A stretch of 47,350 nt of DNA from Rhodobacterales bacterium. GTDB taxonomy: Bacteria > Pseudomonadota > Alphaproteobacteria > Rhodobacterales > Rhodobacteraceae. The stretch lies in the NCBI GenBank assembly GCA_017303485.1, contig JAFLCY010000020.1, positions 1 through 47,350 on the forward strand, in the 5' to 3' direction. The position numbers and the translations under genes are program-made. Below are positions 8,037 to 16,816 of the stretch, one piece after another; the first letter of the stretch is position 1, and each line of letters starts with the position of its first letter. The notes beneath the pieces are model-generated. The model was not told the origin of the DNA. It did not search any database and saw only the letters and a list, made by a program, of their open reading frames with translations.

Positions 8037-9184
8037 CAGAACGCAACCCCCTGGCGCAGGTTCTTCAGATCGCCAAAGGCAAAGCTGGTCGCAATCGCCT
8101 TGACCCGACCCGCGAAATCCTCGCCTTCGGCGACCTGGCCGCGAATTTCGAAGTAGCTGTCCTGCGTCATCCGGATGCGCGAGCCCCGGATCGGTGCGTA
8201 GACCGCCTTCGGCTCGGCTTCACCCGGTTGTGGTCCGACGACCGAGACGGTCGAACCATCGAAACCGGCGCGGGTTTCATCGGCCAATACGCCGAAACTG
8301 TCGCGGAACCAGGTGTTGTAGGCTGTGATCCGCTCCTTCATCACCACCAGTTTCGCCTCGGCATCTGATTTGTAGGTGCCCGAGTCGCCGTTCAGCACCT
8401 CGAAAAAGCGGTGGCCGGGGTTGAGAGGATAGTAGGGATCGATCCCGCAGGCGGCCAGGGCATCCGCAGGCAATATCTCGACCGGCACCACGGGGTCGAG
8501 GTTGGCCACCCCCGCATGATCGCCTCCAAGCAGGATCACCCGTTCAATCCTTGCGCCCGGAGCAAGATGGATGTTCCAGATCCGGTTTCCCCGGGCTGTC
8601 TCCAGCACCAGATAGACCGGAGCGCGGGTTTCGGTCACTGCGACATCGTAGGCCTGGTAGGCCAGCCCCGTCCCCTCTCCCGGGGAAGCCATGCCGCTTT
8701 TGCGATAGGCGTCGACGAAACCCTGCACCGCATCGGCAAGATCATAGTCATTGTACGTCAGCAGAGAGAGGCTGAGCCCGGTCTCCGCCGCCGTCACATG
8801 GCCAACCGCCGTCCCCGCGAGAGGCGGAGTCAGACGGCAACCCGAAATCGGTCGGACCATCGTGATCTCGGCCGGGATGTCGGTGCCGACGCGCGTGCTG
8901 TAGCCGCTGATCACGTCCGAGATGAAGACCGGGCGATTCCCCGACATGGCAGCAATGCGCCCATGCGCCCGCAGGCCATCGGTACCATCGTCAAGGTAGT
9001 CTTCGGCACGGTTCCCCGAACCTTTCACTGCGCCGTCGAAGGTGCCGATCATTCCGCCGTCGATGGCTGTTGCCAGTTTCTCGGGCAAATAGCGGGTAAA
9101 GGCCTGGGGGCCCTTCATGACCACCGCAAGGCCGGCAAGCATGACAGCACCGACGATCAACATGCTGATCGGTCCGCGGATCAT
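8036..9184 (-). CDS. Uncharacterised membrane-anchored protein (382 aa)
   Basis: No family recognised. A hydrophobic N-terminus (ISMLIVGAVMLAGLAVVM) acts as signal anchor; the large remainder is hydrophilic and probably periplasmic. Features include a segment SGYSTRVGTDIPAEI and two cysteines (SGCRLTPP and ALAACGIDPYYPL). The start at 9184 is supported by AGGAGC upstream; an earlier ATG at 9241 lacks a site. It is the first gene of a two-gene unit, coupled by TGATG to the 263-residue anchored protein. Codon use and GC match the neighbours, so this is likely a native lineage-specific gene. Confidence 0.7.
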   Translation of the reverse strand: MIRGPISMLIVGAVMLAGLAVVMKGPQAFTRYLPEKLATAIDGGMIGTFDGAVKGSGNRAEDYLDDGTDGLRAHGRIAAMSGNRPVFISDVISGYSTRVGTDIPAEITMVRPISGCRLTPPLAGTAVGHVTAAETGLSLSLLTYNDYDLADAVQGFVDAYRKSGMASPGEGTGLAYQAYDVAVTETRAPVYLVLETARGNRIWNIHLAPGARIERVILLGGDHAGVANLDPVVPVEILPADALAACGIDPYYPLNPGHRFFEVLNGDSGTYKSDAEAKLVVMKERITAYNTWFRDSFGVLADETRAGFDGSTVSVVGPQPGEAEPKAVYAPIRGSRIRMTQDSYFEIRGQVAEGEDFAGRVKAIATSFAFGDLKNLRQGVAF

Positions 9185-9297
9185 GGGGAACTGCTCCTGC
9201 CTTCTTGTCTTGGCCGCACTATGCTGCCCGACTTGGGCCAAATCATGACGTCATCCGGCGGGATCCTTGCGAATCCCGCCGCTCACCGCAGAGGATC

Positions 9298-9993
9298 TTA
9301 CTCGGCGATTTCCCAGGTGACAGAGACATTTGCCACCAGCCCAAGCTCACCACCTACCACCGGCACCGGCGAGGCCGAGACCGCATCGCGATACATCGGC
9401 GCCGGATCGGTCATCGCGCCCGCATCCGAAATCGTCAGGACCGGCCCCAGCGTGACCCCGGCCGCGGCGGCCAGGAGTTCAGCCTTGGCGCGGGCGTCGG
9501 CCACGGCCTCCTTGCGGGCCTCGTTATAGGCCGGTTCGGGGTCAGCAAGTCCGAAAGTCATGCCGTTCAGCGTGTTCGCCCCGTCAGCCACCGCCGCGTC
9601 CAGCACAGCACCTGTCGTGTCCAGTGCCCGCACCCGCACGGTGAGCATGTTCGACGCGACGTAGCCCGAGATCGTGGGGGTCGAGCTGTCATAGCCGGTC
9701 CAGTTCGGGTTGATCGACAGGTTCGAGGTCTGCATGTCGCGCGCCTCGATCCCCGAGGCGGCCAACCGGGCGATCACGGCGTCGGTCGCCTTGGAATTTG
9801 CGGCCAGCGCCTCGGCTGCTGTCGGGGCCTGCGTCGTCACGCCGATCATCAGGGTCGCCATGTCTGGTGCGGCCTCGATGGTGCCGGTGCCGGTCACGCT
9901 GATCGTCCGGGTAAGATCGTCTTTGGCAAGGGCGGCACCGGCCAGCGGCAGGGCAAGCGCGGTGGAAAGGATCAGGGCAGAAAGCACACGCAT
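9298..9993 (-). CDS. Exported SIMPL (DUF541) domain protein (231 aa)
   Basis: Secreted or periplasmic protein of the SIMPL/DUF541 family. Residues 1-23 (MRVLSALILSTALALPLAGAALA) are a cleavable signal peptide. The mature part starts with the conserved ISVTGTGTIEAAPDMATL and continues through SNLSINPNW and a C-terminal VPVVGGELGLVANVSVTWEI strand. Family members have been linked to oxidative stress and outer-membrane functions but have no agreed biochemical activity. AAGGAG sits five bases before the ATG. It is divergent from the 988-residue protein across a 159-bp gap. Confidence 0.88.
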   Translation of the reverse strand: MRVLSALILSTALALPLAGAALAKDDLTRTISVTGTGTIEAAPDMATLMIGVTTQAPTAAEALAANSKATDAVIARLAASGIEARDMQTSNLSINPNWTGYDSSTPTISGYVASNMLTVRVRALDTTGAVLDAAVADGANTLNGMTFGLADPEPAYNEARKEAVADARAKAELLAAAAGVTLGPVLTISDAGAMTDPAPMYRDAVSASPVPVVGGELGLVANVSVTWEIAE

Positions 9994-10152
9994 AGGGTTC
10001 TCCTTTGAAGGGCGCGACATTCGCAGGTGTGACGCGCGCCGCAATGGCTTCCTTGGGTGTTTTTCTTCCCTTCGGCGAAAAGCTGCTTTAGTAAAGCGGC
10101 AATCGGCTGGGGCACGTTCCAGCACTTCCAGAATCCGTGCTAGACCCGCGAC

Positions 10153-13119
10153 ATGAAACCGACATTTGCACTTGACCTGACCAGCGAGGCCATCGGGCTT
10201 CTGCACCGGACGCCGAAAGGCTGGCTCCCGATCGGCGAGGCGGCTTTCGACGCCCCCGATCTGGCCGAGGCGATGGACTACCTGCGCAAGACGGCGCTTG
10301 GTCTGTCGCCCCTGGGCGTGGCCACCAAGCTGATCCTGCCGAACAGCCAGATCCTGTACACAGAGATCCATGCGCCGGGGCCGAGCCGCGACGAAAAGCG
10401 CCGCCAGATCGCCACCGCGCTTGAGGGTCGTACGCCCTATGCCGTGGATGACCTGGTGTTCGACTGGTCTGGCAAGGGGGCGACGGTCAAGGTCGCCGTC
10501 ATCGCACGCGAAACGCTGGACCAGGCCGAAGGCTTCGCGGTCGAGCATCGGCTGAACCCGGTCTCCTTCGTTGCCATCCCCGAGGACGGCGTTTTCGTCG
10601 GCGAACCCTGGTTTGGCCCCAGCGCCGCCGCCGCCGGACTTCTGGCGGAAGACGAGACGGTCGAGCGCGACCGCGAGCCGGTGACGGTGCTGCACCGCGA
10701 ATTGCCGAAAGCGGAGGCCGTCGCGCCTGCGGCCGAGCCGGAGCCGGAGCCCGAGCCTGAGGCGGAAACGGAAGCGGAATCTGAACCGGAGGCGACCCCG
10801 GCTCCGGTCGAGGATGAAACCCTCCCCGGACTGGAAGAGGCGCTGAACGCCGAACTGCCTGAGTCGGACACTGGTCCGGCGACCATCCCGGTTGTCGAGG
10901 TCGGGCAGGAGTTGGCCTCGGACGAAGGTCTCGACGCCGCCTCGCTGCGCGATCTTGAGGCCGCGCTTGCCGACGACCCGCCCGCACCTGCCCCGGACCA
11001 GGCCACACCCGCCGCCGCGCCTGCCGTGGAACCAGAGGCCGAAACTTCCGCGCCCGCCCCGGAGCCAGAGGAAGCCCCGTTTGCCCATGTGACCGACAGC
11101 GCCGCCTTTCCCGACAGCGAGGACGAGGCCGCTCCGGCAGCGCGGAAGCTGGTCGTCGATGATCTCGATGACGACATTCCGCCAGCGCCGCCCTCGGCTG
11201 CCATGGTGGCTTTCGCCAGTCGGCGTGCTTCGGCCAACGATGCCGTCGCCCGCCCGATGGAGGGCGTGACGCGCCCGACGGCAAGCGCCCCGGCGGGGGC
11301 AAAGACAACGCCGGTGGCCCGCCCGAGCGCCGCGAAGGGCTTTTCCGGCATGGTCACCGCGCCGTCGATCCCCGGCACGCGCGGCAAGTCGCGACTGAAA
11401 GGTGGGGAGATTCCGCGCCCGACTTCGGCGGGGCCGACCACGGTCAAATCTCCTGCCCGGCCCGGCGGCACTTTCGGCGCCGTCGCCCCGGCCAAGAAGC
11501 GGACCGGCACCGTGTTCATGGTGATGGTGGCGCTTTTGCTGCTGTTCCTGGCGCTGGTTGCGGCCTGGGCGTCCTATTTCAAGGGCGGCATTGCCACGAC
11601 GACGACAGACCAGGCCGCTGTCACCGACGAGATGCCCGGTGTCGACGACGAGATGCTGGCCGACATGCAGGACCCCGAGGGGATGACCGGCCCGATCCCC
11701 GAGGCCGGGGGAGCCGCACCCACCGGGGCCGATGCGGGCGACCTCGCGACCGAAAGCCTGCCGGTGAACATGGGCGGCGAAGTTGGTGACGAAACCCCCG
11801 CAGCCACGGTCGATGCCACGGAGGTCGAACCGGCTGCCGATCCGGCCACTGCGGATGTCGCGACCCCCGAAGTGACCCCCGAAGCCACCAATGTCGCGAC
11901 CGTCTCCGTCCCGACCCCCGCGGCCGAGCCGGAACCGGCCCCAGGGACCGTTGTGGCCACCGATGTCACGGCCGCCAGCGCCCCGGTCGAGGACCAGGAC
12001 CAGATTTTCCTGTCGGCGATGGATGCCCCGCCCCCGGCGCTCGACGCGCTGGCCCTGCCCCCGCTGGCCGATGTGTCCGACGCCCTGCCCGATCCGGTGA
12101 TGCCGCCACCCGCACCCGGCACGGTCTACCAGTTCGACGCCAATGGCCTTCTGAAGGCGACCCCGGACGGGATCATGAGCCCCGATGGCGTGTTCCTGAT
12201 CGCCGGGAAACCACCGCGCCTGCCGCCGTCCCGCAGCGATGCTGCCGCAGCCGCCGCTCTGGCGGCCGCAGCCGTCGCTCCCGCCCCGACGGAAGCTTCC
12301 GCCCCGGCCACTGGATCGACACCCGCCGACGCCTCGCTGGTAACCGGCGGGACCGCGCCCGCCGGTGACGAGACCGCCCTTCCCCCCGCCGATCCGGCCA
12401 TGGCGGGCTTCCGGCCGAAGGCGCGGCCTGAGGGCCTGGCCCCGGTCCTGCCCGACGACGCGGCCCTGACACCGGACACCGCGACAGAGTTTGCCGGCCC
12501 TCGCCCCCTGCCCCGTCCGGAAAGCGTGGCCGCAGCCGCGGCAGCCGCCGCCCCCGCGACGCCGGTGACTGCCGATCTTGGCGCACAAGGTGCCTCGCTC
12601 ACCGCGCAGGCCGAGGCGGCGCTGGCCGAGGCCGCCGCGCTTGAAGCTCAGAACCCGTCGATCGTCGCGATCTCGATGCGGCCTGCCGCCCGTCCCAACG
12701 ATTTCACCAGCGCGGTCGAGGCCGCGGTCGCCGCCGCCGTCCGCGAACCCGCCCCCGCCCCGGTCGAGGAGGCCGCCCCCGAAAAGGTGGCCGCAGCCGC
12801 GCCGGCGCCGAAGCCGGAAGAAACCGCCGACCTCGACGAACCCGAGCCGACCAAGGTCGCGCCTTCCATCCCGACCAAGGCCAGCGTGGCCAAGCAGGCC
12901 ACCTATGCAAACGCGATCAACCTGTCGAAGATCAACCTGATCGGGACTTACGGCACCGACTCGCGCCGGTATGCGCTGATCCGGCAGGCGAACGGGAAGT
13001 ACAAGAAGGTCAAGGTCGGCGACAAGATCGACGGGGGCACGGTGAAGGCTATCACCGACACCGAGGTCCGCTATCAGAAGGGCGGCAGGCTGGTCAGCCT
13101 GAAGATGCCGAAGATCTGA
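10153..13119 (+). CDS. Large membrane protein: PilM/GspL-like N-domain, one TM helix, PilP/GspC-like C-domain (988 aa)
   Basis: Residues 1-170 resemble the actin-like cytoplasmic domain of PilM/GspL: FALDLTSEAIGLL at the start, KLILPNSQILYTEI, and DEKRRQIATALEGRTPYAVDDLVFDW, followed by a strand KVAVIA. Residues about 190-450 are an acidic Ala/Pro/Glu-rich linker. A single transmembrane helix spans about 453-474 (VFMVMVALLLLFLALVAAWA). A second Ala/Pro-rich linker of about 450 residues leads to a compact C-terminal domain at about 922-988 (INLIGTYG...RYALIRQ...KVGDKIDGGTVKAI) with the pattern of PilP or GspC homology regions. The topology, N-terminus inside and C-terminus outside, fits both halves. 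These similarities are pattern-based and untested. No pilus or secretion gene is adjacent. Confidence 0.75.
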   Translation: MKPTFALDLTSEAIGLLHRTPKGWLPIGEAAFDAPDLAEAMDYLRKTALGLSPLGVATKLILPNSQILYTEIHAPGPSRDEKRRQIATALEGRTPYAVDDLVFDWSGKGATVKVAVIARETLDQAEGFAVEHRLNPVSFVAIPEDGVFVGEPWFGPSAAAAGLLAEDETVERDREPVTVLHRELPKAEAVAPAAEPEPEPEPEAETEAESEPEATPAPVEDETLPGLEEALNAELPESDTGPATIPVVEVGQELASDEGLDAASLRDLEAALADDPPAPAPDQATPAAAPAVEPEAETSAPAPEPEEAPFAHVTDSAAFPDSEDEAAPAARKLVVDDLDDDIPPAPPSAAMVAFASRRASANDAVARPMEGVTRPTASAPAGAKTTPVARPSAAKGFSGMVTAPSIPGTRGKSRLKGGEIPRPTSAGPTTVKSPARPGGTFGAVAPAKKRTGTVFMVMVALLLLFLALVAAWASYFKGGIATTTTDQAAVTDEMPGVDDEMLADMQDPEGMTGPIPEAGGAAPTGADAGDLATESLPVNMGGEVGDETPAATVDATEVEPAADPATADVATPEVTPEATNVATVSVPTPAAEPEPAPGTVVATDVTAASAPVEDQDQIFLSAMDAPPPALDALALPPLADVSDALPDPVMPPPAPGTVYQFDANGLLKATPDGIMSPDGVFLIAGKPPRLPPSRSDAAAAAALAAAAVAPAPTEASAPATGSTPADASLVTGGTAPAGDETALPPADPAMAGFRPKARPEGLAPVLPDDAALTPDTATEFAGPRPLPRPESVAAAAAAAAPATPVTADLGAQGASLTAQAEAALAEAAALEAQNPSIVAISMRPAARPNDFTSAVEAAVAAAVREPAPAPVEEAAPEKVAAAAPAPKPEETADLDEPEPTKVAPSIPTKASVAKQATYANAINLSKINLIGTYGTDSRRYALIRQANGKYKKVKVGDKIDGGTVKAITDTEVRYQKGGRLVSLKMPKI

Positions 13120-13219
13120 GCCGCGCCGCGCGCGGCGCATTTGGCGGGTCAAATGAAATCAGTAGCTTGGATGCGGGCGTTTACCGATTGGTAACCTCCG
13201 CTCGTCGGCGACTTCGTCC

Positions 13220-13247
13220 CTCCTCGCGGGGCATCCGCGACGAGGAG
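13220..13247. terminator. Hairpin between convergent genes
   Basis: CTCCTCGCGG and CCGCGACGAGGAG form an imperfect stem around GGCAT in the gap between the 988-residue protein gene (+) and cobT (-). No clear T-run follows on either strand, so termination is inferred from location. Confidence 0.35.
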
Positions 13248-13268
13248 ACGACGTCGCACGAGGAGCAA

Positions 13269-14273
13269 TCAGCCAGCCGCAACTCCGGCCTCGGCAAAGG
13301 TCGCCATGCCGGAATGGCAGGCCACCGCGCCCTGCACCACCCCGATCGCCAAGGCAGCGCCGGAGCCTTCGCCTAGCCGCAGGCCCAGCGACAAAAGCGG
13401 TTCCTTCCCCAGCTTTTCCAGCAACCGGGCATGTGCCCCTTCCGCGCTTTGATGACCGGCGACACAGTGATCCAGCGCGCCGGGCGCGGCCTTCTCCAGC
13501 ACTGCCGCCGCAGCCGTGGCGATGAAGCCGTCTAGGATCACCGGCACCCGGGCCATCCGCGCGGCAAGGATCGCGCCGGTCATCGCGGCAATCTCGCGTC
13601 CGCCAAGGCAGCGCAGCACCTGCAGCGGGTCCGACAACTGCGCCTTGTGCAACTCCACCCCGGCGGCGACGGCGGATTCCTTGCGCTGCAAGCCCGCATC
13701 ATCGACCCCGGTGCCGCGGCCGGCCCAGCCCACCCCGCCGTAAAGCGCAGTGGCGATGGCGGCGGCGGCGGTGGTGTTGCCGATGCCCATTTCCCCGGCG
13801 ACGAAGACATCCGCCGCGGGGTCGACGGCATCGAAACCTTTTTGCAGGGCGGCCACGACCTCGGCCTCGCTCATCGCCGGGCCTTCGGTGAAGTCCGCCG
13901 TCGGACGGTCGAGGTCAAGCGCGTGGACATCCAGCTTGGCGCCGAAGGCTTTGGCCAACTGGTTGATCGCCGCCCCGCCATGGGCAAAGTTCGCCACCAT
14001 CTGCACGGTGACCTCTGCCGGAAAGGCTGAGACGCCCTTGGCGGTCACGCCATGATTTCCCGCGAAGATCACGATCTGCGGCTTGGCCGCGCGCGGGCGG
14101 TCGGTGCCCTGCCAGCCCGCCATCCAGATCGCCAGCTTCTCCAGCCGGCCAAGGGCGCCTGGCGGCTTGGTCAACTGGCCATTCCGCGCCTCGGCCCCGG
14201 CAAGTGCCGCCTGATCGGGGACCGGAAGCTGCGTCAGCAGGGCGCGGACATCGGCGAGGCTTTGGAGCGGCAT
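13269..14273 (-). CDS. cobT: Nicotinate-nucleotide:dimethylbenzimidazole phosphoribosyltransferase (334 aa)
   Basis: Activates 5,6-dimethylbenzimidazole to alpha-ribazole phosphate for the lower ligand of cobalamin (CobT in Salmonella naming, CobU in Pseudomonas denitrificans naming). Visible features are [17 protein letters not shown] near the N-terminus, [29 protein letters not shown], and the C-terminal [13 protein letters not shown], whose Glu corresponds to the catalytic base. The start at 14273 gives the normal length; a longer frame upstream overlaps cobS and lacks family similarity. It is divergent from cobS. Confidence 0.95.
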   Translation of the reverse strand: MPLQSLADVRALLTQLPVPDQAALAGAEARNGQLTKPPGALGRLEKLAIWMAGWQGTDRPRAAKPQIVIFAGNHGVTAKGVSAFPAEVTVQMVANFAHGGAAINQLAKAFGAKLDVHALDLDRPTADFTEGPAMSEAEVVAALQKGFDAVDPAADVFVAGEMGIGNTTAAAAIATALYGGVGWAGRGTGVDDAGLQRKESAVAAGVELHKAQLSDPLQVLRCLGGREIAAMTGAILAARMARVPVILDGFIATAAAAVLEKAAPGALDHCVAGHQSAEGAHARLLEKLGKEPLLSLGLRLGEGSGAALAIGVVQGAVACHSGMATFAEAGVAAG

Positions 14274-14352
14274 GGTTGTCTTCCCGGATTGCACCTTTTC
14301 GCATCTGGGGCTACCCCAAGCTCTACCCCAACGCCAGCCGGGAACTGCCGCT

Positions 14353-15123
14353 TTGACCCCATTCCGCGACATCGTCCTGCAACTACCTAGCGACCTTCTG
14401 TCCGCCTTCGCGCTGCTGTCCCGCCTGCCGCTGCCGAACCATCAAGGCAGCGGGGCCAACTCGGCCTGGGCCTGGCCCCTGGTCGGCGCAGTGCTCGGGG
14501 CCTTTGGTGCCGCACTGGCCAGTGCGGCGCTGTGGCTGGGGGTCACGCCGGGGGTGACGGCTGTTCTGGTGCTGGCAATGGGGGCGATGCTGACCGGCGG
14601 GCTCCACGAGGATGGCTTGTCCGACACCGCTGACGGTCTCTACGGCGGCTGGACCCGCGAACGGCGGCTGGAGATCATGAAGGACAGCCGCGTCGGCAGC
14701 TACGGCGTGCTGGCGCTGGTGCTGGTGACGCTGGCGCGCTGGTCGGCGCTGACCGCCCTGCTGGTCTTTGGCGGGCCCACGAACGGCTTCTGGGCGGCGC
14801 TGGTGGCGACGGGGGCGGTTTCGCGTGTGCCGATGGTGCTGATGATGGCCCTGCTGCCGAACGCCCGGGGCGAGGGCTTGAGCCATGCGACCGGGCGACC
14901 GGGGCAGGCAACGGCGCTTGCGGCGCTGGGATTGGCGATGGGGGTTGCGATGCTGTCGGTCGGCTGGCCGGCGCTGCCGATGCTGGCGGCGGCCCTCGGC
15001 ATGGGGGTTCTGCTCTCGGTCATCGCGTTGCGGCGGATCGGGGGGCAGACCGGCGACATTCTGGGCGCCTCGCAGCAACTGGCCGAGGCGACCTGTCTTG
15101 CGGTGCTTTCCGCGCGGCTGTGA
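14353..15123 (+). CDS. cobS: Adenosylcobinamide-GDP ribazoletransferase (256 aa)
   Basis: Integral membrane cobalamin-5'-phosphate synthase that joins adenosylcobinamide-GDP to alpha-ribazole (CobS, also called CobV). The conserved [18 protein letters not shown] with its acidic residues is followed by [14 protein letters not shown], and several hydrophobic segments make up the rest. The family N-terminus ([14 protein letters not shown]) begins shortly after a TTG at 14353, which I take as the start. An ATG at 14272 would add 27 unrelated residues overlapping cobT. It is divergent from cobT and 106 bp ahead of the riboflavin genes. Confidence 0.93.
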   Translation: MTPFRDIVLQLPSDLLSAFALLSRLPLPNHQGSGANSAWAWPLVGAVLGAFGAALASAALWLGVTPGVTAVLVLAMGAMLTGGLHEDGLSDTADGLYGGWTRERRLEIMKDSRVGSYGVLALVLVTLARWSALTALLVFGGPTNGFWAALVATGAVSRVPMVLMMALLPNARGEGLSHATGRPGQATALAALGLAMGVAMLSVGWPALPMLAAALGMGVLLSVIALRRIGGQTGDILGASQQLAEATCLAVLSARL

Positions 15124-15127
15124 GAGA

Positions 15128-15145
15128 GTCGGGGCAGGCCCCGAC
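15128..15145. repeat. Short GC-rich palindrome behind cobS
   Basis: GTCGGGGC-AG-GCCCCGAC is a perfect 8-bp stem starting five bases after the cobS stop. It may act as a weak terminator or be a dispersed palindromic repeat; there is no T-run. Confidence 0.4.
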
Positions 15146-15229
15146 CTACGTAGAGGGCGCCGCCGAAGCTCTGGCCTTTGGGTCCGGCCCGCGATACATG
15201 GGCGCGAGAGAGCTTGCGAGGCCGCCGCC

Positions 15230-16312
15230 ATGTCCGAATATTCCGACGCCATTTCTTCCACCGAAGAAATCATCGAAGACGCCCGCAACGGGCGGATGTT
15301 CATTCTGGTCGACCATGAGGACCGCGAGAACGAGGGCGATCTGGTGATTCCGGCGCAGATGTGTACGCCCAATGCCATCACCTTCATGGCCTCGCACGGC
15401 CGGGGGCTGATCTGTCTGGCCCTGACCGCGGATCGGGTGGACCATCTGGGCCTGCAGCTGATGGAACGGAAGAACTCCAGCCGCCACTCTTCGGCCTTCA
15501 CGCTGTCGATCGAGGCGGTGGAGGGGATTTCGACCGGCATCTCGGCGGCCGACCGGGCGCGCACGGTGGCCGTAGCGACCGATCCGACCTCGACAGCGGC
15601 AGACATCGCCTCGCCGGGGCATATCTTCCCCCTGCGGGCGCGTGACGGCGGCGTGCTGGTCCGTGCTGGCCATACCGAGGCGGCCGTGGACGTAAGCCGT
15701 CTGGCGGGCCTCAACCCCTCGGGCGTCATCTGCGAGGTGATGAACGACGACGGCACGATGGCGCGGCTGCCCGACCTGATCAAGTTCGGCCAGAAGCACG
15801 GGATCAAGATCGGCACGATCAGCGACCTGATCGCCTATCGCCGCAAGCATGACAGCCTGGTCAAGGAACGCTCGGTCAAGTCGGTCACCTCGATCCATGG
15901 TGGCGACTGGCTGATGCGGGTCTTTACCGACGAGCTGCAAGGGGCGGACCATGTCGTCCTGAGCAAAGGCGACCTGACCACATCCGAGCCGGTGCTGGTC
16001 CGCGTCCATGCGCTGAACGCGCTGGAGGATGTGCTGGGCCTGGGCGAAGGCAGCGACCTGCCGGCGGCGATGCGGATCATCGCGGCAGAAGGCCGGGGCG
16101 CGGTGGTGCTGTTGCGCGACACCACGATGAAGATGGTCGAGGCGGGCGAGCATTCGCCGCAGACCCTGCGCCAATACGGCATCGGCGCCGAGATCCTGTC
16201 GGCGCTTGGGCTGAAAGCGATCACGCTGGTCACCAACTCGGCCGCGCCAAAGTTGGTGGGGCTGGAAGGCTATGACCTGACCGTTGCGGGCACCCGCCCG
16301 ATCAAGGAGTAA
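15230..16312 (+). CDS. ribB: 3,4-dihydroxy-2-butanone-4-phosphate synthase with degenerate GTP cyclohydrolase II-like domain (RibBX, 360 aa)
   Basis: Converts ribulose 5-phosphate to the four-carbon precursor of riboflavin. The N-terminal about 205 residues are a complete RibB: DHEDRENEGDLVIPAQ holds the acidic metal ligands, with RHSSAFTLSIEA and VRAGHTEAAVD behind it. The C-terminal about 150 residues align with GTP cyclohydrolase II, but the zinc-binding region that normally reads like HSECLTGDVFGS.RCDCG is here HALNALEDVLGLGEGSD, with no cysteines. The cyclohydrolase should therefore be inactive, as in the described RibBX class. No FMN riboswitch was recognised in the 106-bp leader. Confidence 0.93.
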   Translation: MSEYSDAISSTEEIIEDARNGRMFILVDHEDRENEGDLVIPAQMCTPNAITFMASHGRGLICLALTADRVDHLGLQLMERKNSSRHSSAFTLSIEAVEGISTGISAADRARTVAVATDPTSTAADIASPGHIFPLRARDGGVLVRAGHTEAAVDVSRLAGLNPSGVICEVMNDDGTMARLPDLIKFGQKHGIKIGTISDLIAYRRKHDSLVKERSVKSVTSIHGGDWLMRVFTDELQGADHVVLSKGDLTTSEPVLVRVHALNALEDVLGLGEGSDLPAAMRIIAAEGRGAVVLLRDTTMKMVEAGEHSPQTLRQYGIGAEILSALGLKAITLVTNSAAPKLVGLEGYDLTVAGTRPIKE

Positions 16313-16315
16313 GCC

Positions 16316-16816
16316 ATGGCCACGGCCGAGACGCATTACACCCTGCCGCTCCCGAGCTTCGACAAGCCGGTGAAGCTTTTGATCGTGGTGGCGCCCTATT
16401 ACAAGGACATCGCTGACAACCTGGTCGCAGGGGCGCGGGCCGTGGGCGAGGCTTGCGGGGCGACGGTCGACCTGGTCGAGGTGCCGGGTGCGCTGGAGGT
16501 GCCCTCGGCCATCGCGATGGCGGAGCGGCTGGCGGAGTATGACGGCTATGTGGCACTTGGCTGCGTGATCCGGGGCGAAACCACGCATTACGATACGGTC
16601 TGCAATGACTCGTCTCGCGCGATCAGCCTTCTGGGCCTGCAGGGCGCCTGCATCGGCAACGGCATCCTGACGGTGGAGAACCGGGCGCAGGCCGAGGTGC
16701 GGGCGGATGCGGCCGGGCAGAACAAGGGCGGCGGTGCCGCAGCGGCGGCCTTGCATCTGGTCGCCCTGTCGCGCAAATGGGCCGGCAAATCCAAGGGGAT
16801 CGGTTTCCGGGCATGA
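16316..16816 (+). CDS. ribH: 6,7-dimethyl-8-ribityllumazine synthase (166 aa)
   Basis: Condenses the RibB product with the pyrimidine intermediate to give lumazine, the substrate of riboflavin synthase. Typical motifs are KLLIVVAPYYKDIADNL at the N-terminus, VPGALEVPSAIA, and GCVIRGETTHYDTVCNDSSRAI with the catalytic His. An AAGGAG overlapping the ribBX stop region serves its ATG, three bases downstream, so the genes form one operon. The stop overlaps the nusB start (ATGA). Confidence 0.95.
   Translation: MATAETHYTLPLPSFDKPVKLLIVVAPYYKDIADNLVAGARAVGEACGATVDLVEVPGALEVPSAIAMAERLAEYDGYVALGCVIRGETTHYDTVCNDSSRAISLLGLQGACIGNGILTVENRAQAEVRADAAGQNKGGGAAAAALHLVALSRKWAGKSKGIGFRA

Noticed and set aside
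9298-13152. A very long minus-strand open frame (1,284 codons) opposite the 988-residue protein
   Set aside because: Only its last part (9298-9993) is a real gene, the SIMPL protein. The rest is Gly/Arg-rich antisense of a GC-rich gene with no family pattern.
15124-15229. FMN riboswitch before ribBX
   Set aside because: The gap is only 106 bp and lacks the conserved RFN element segments; a GC palindrome is the only structure.
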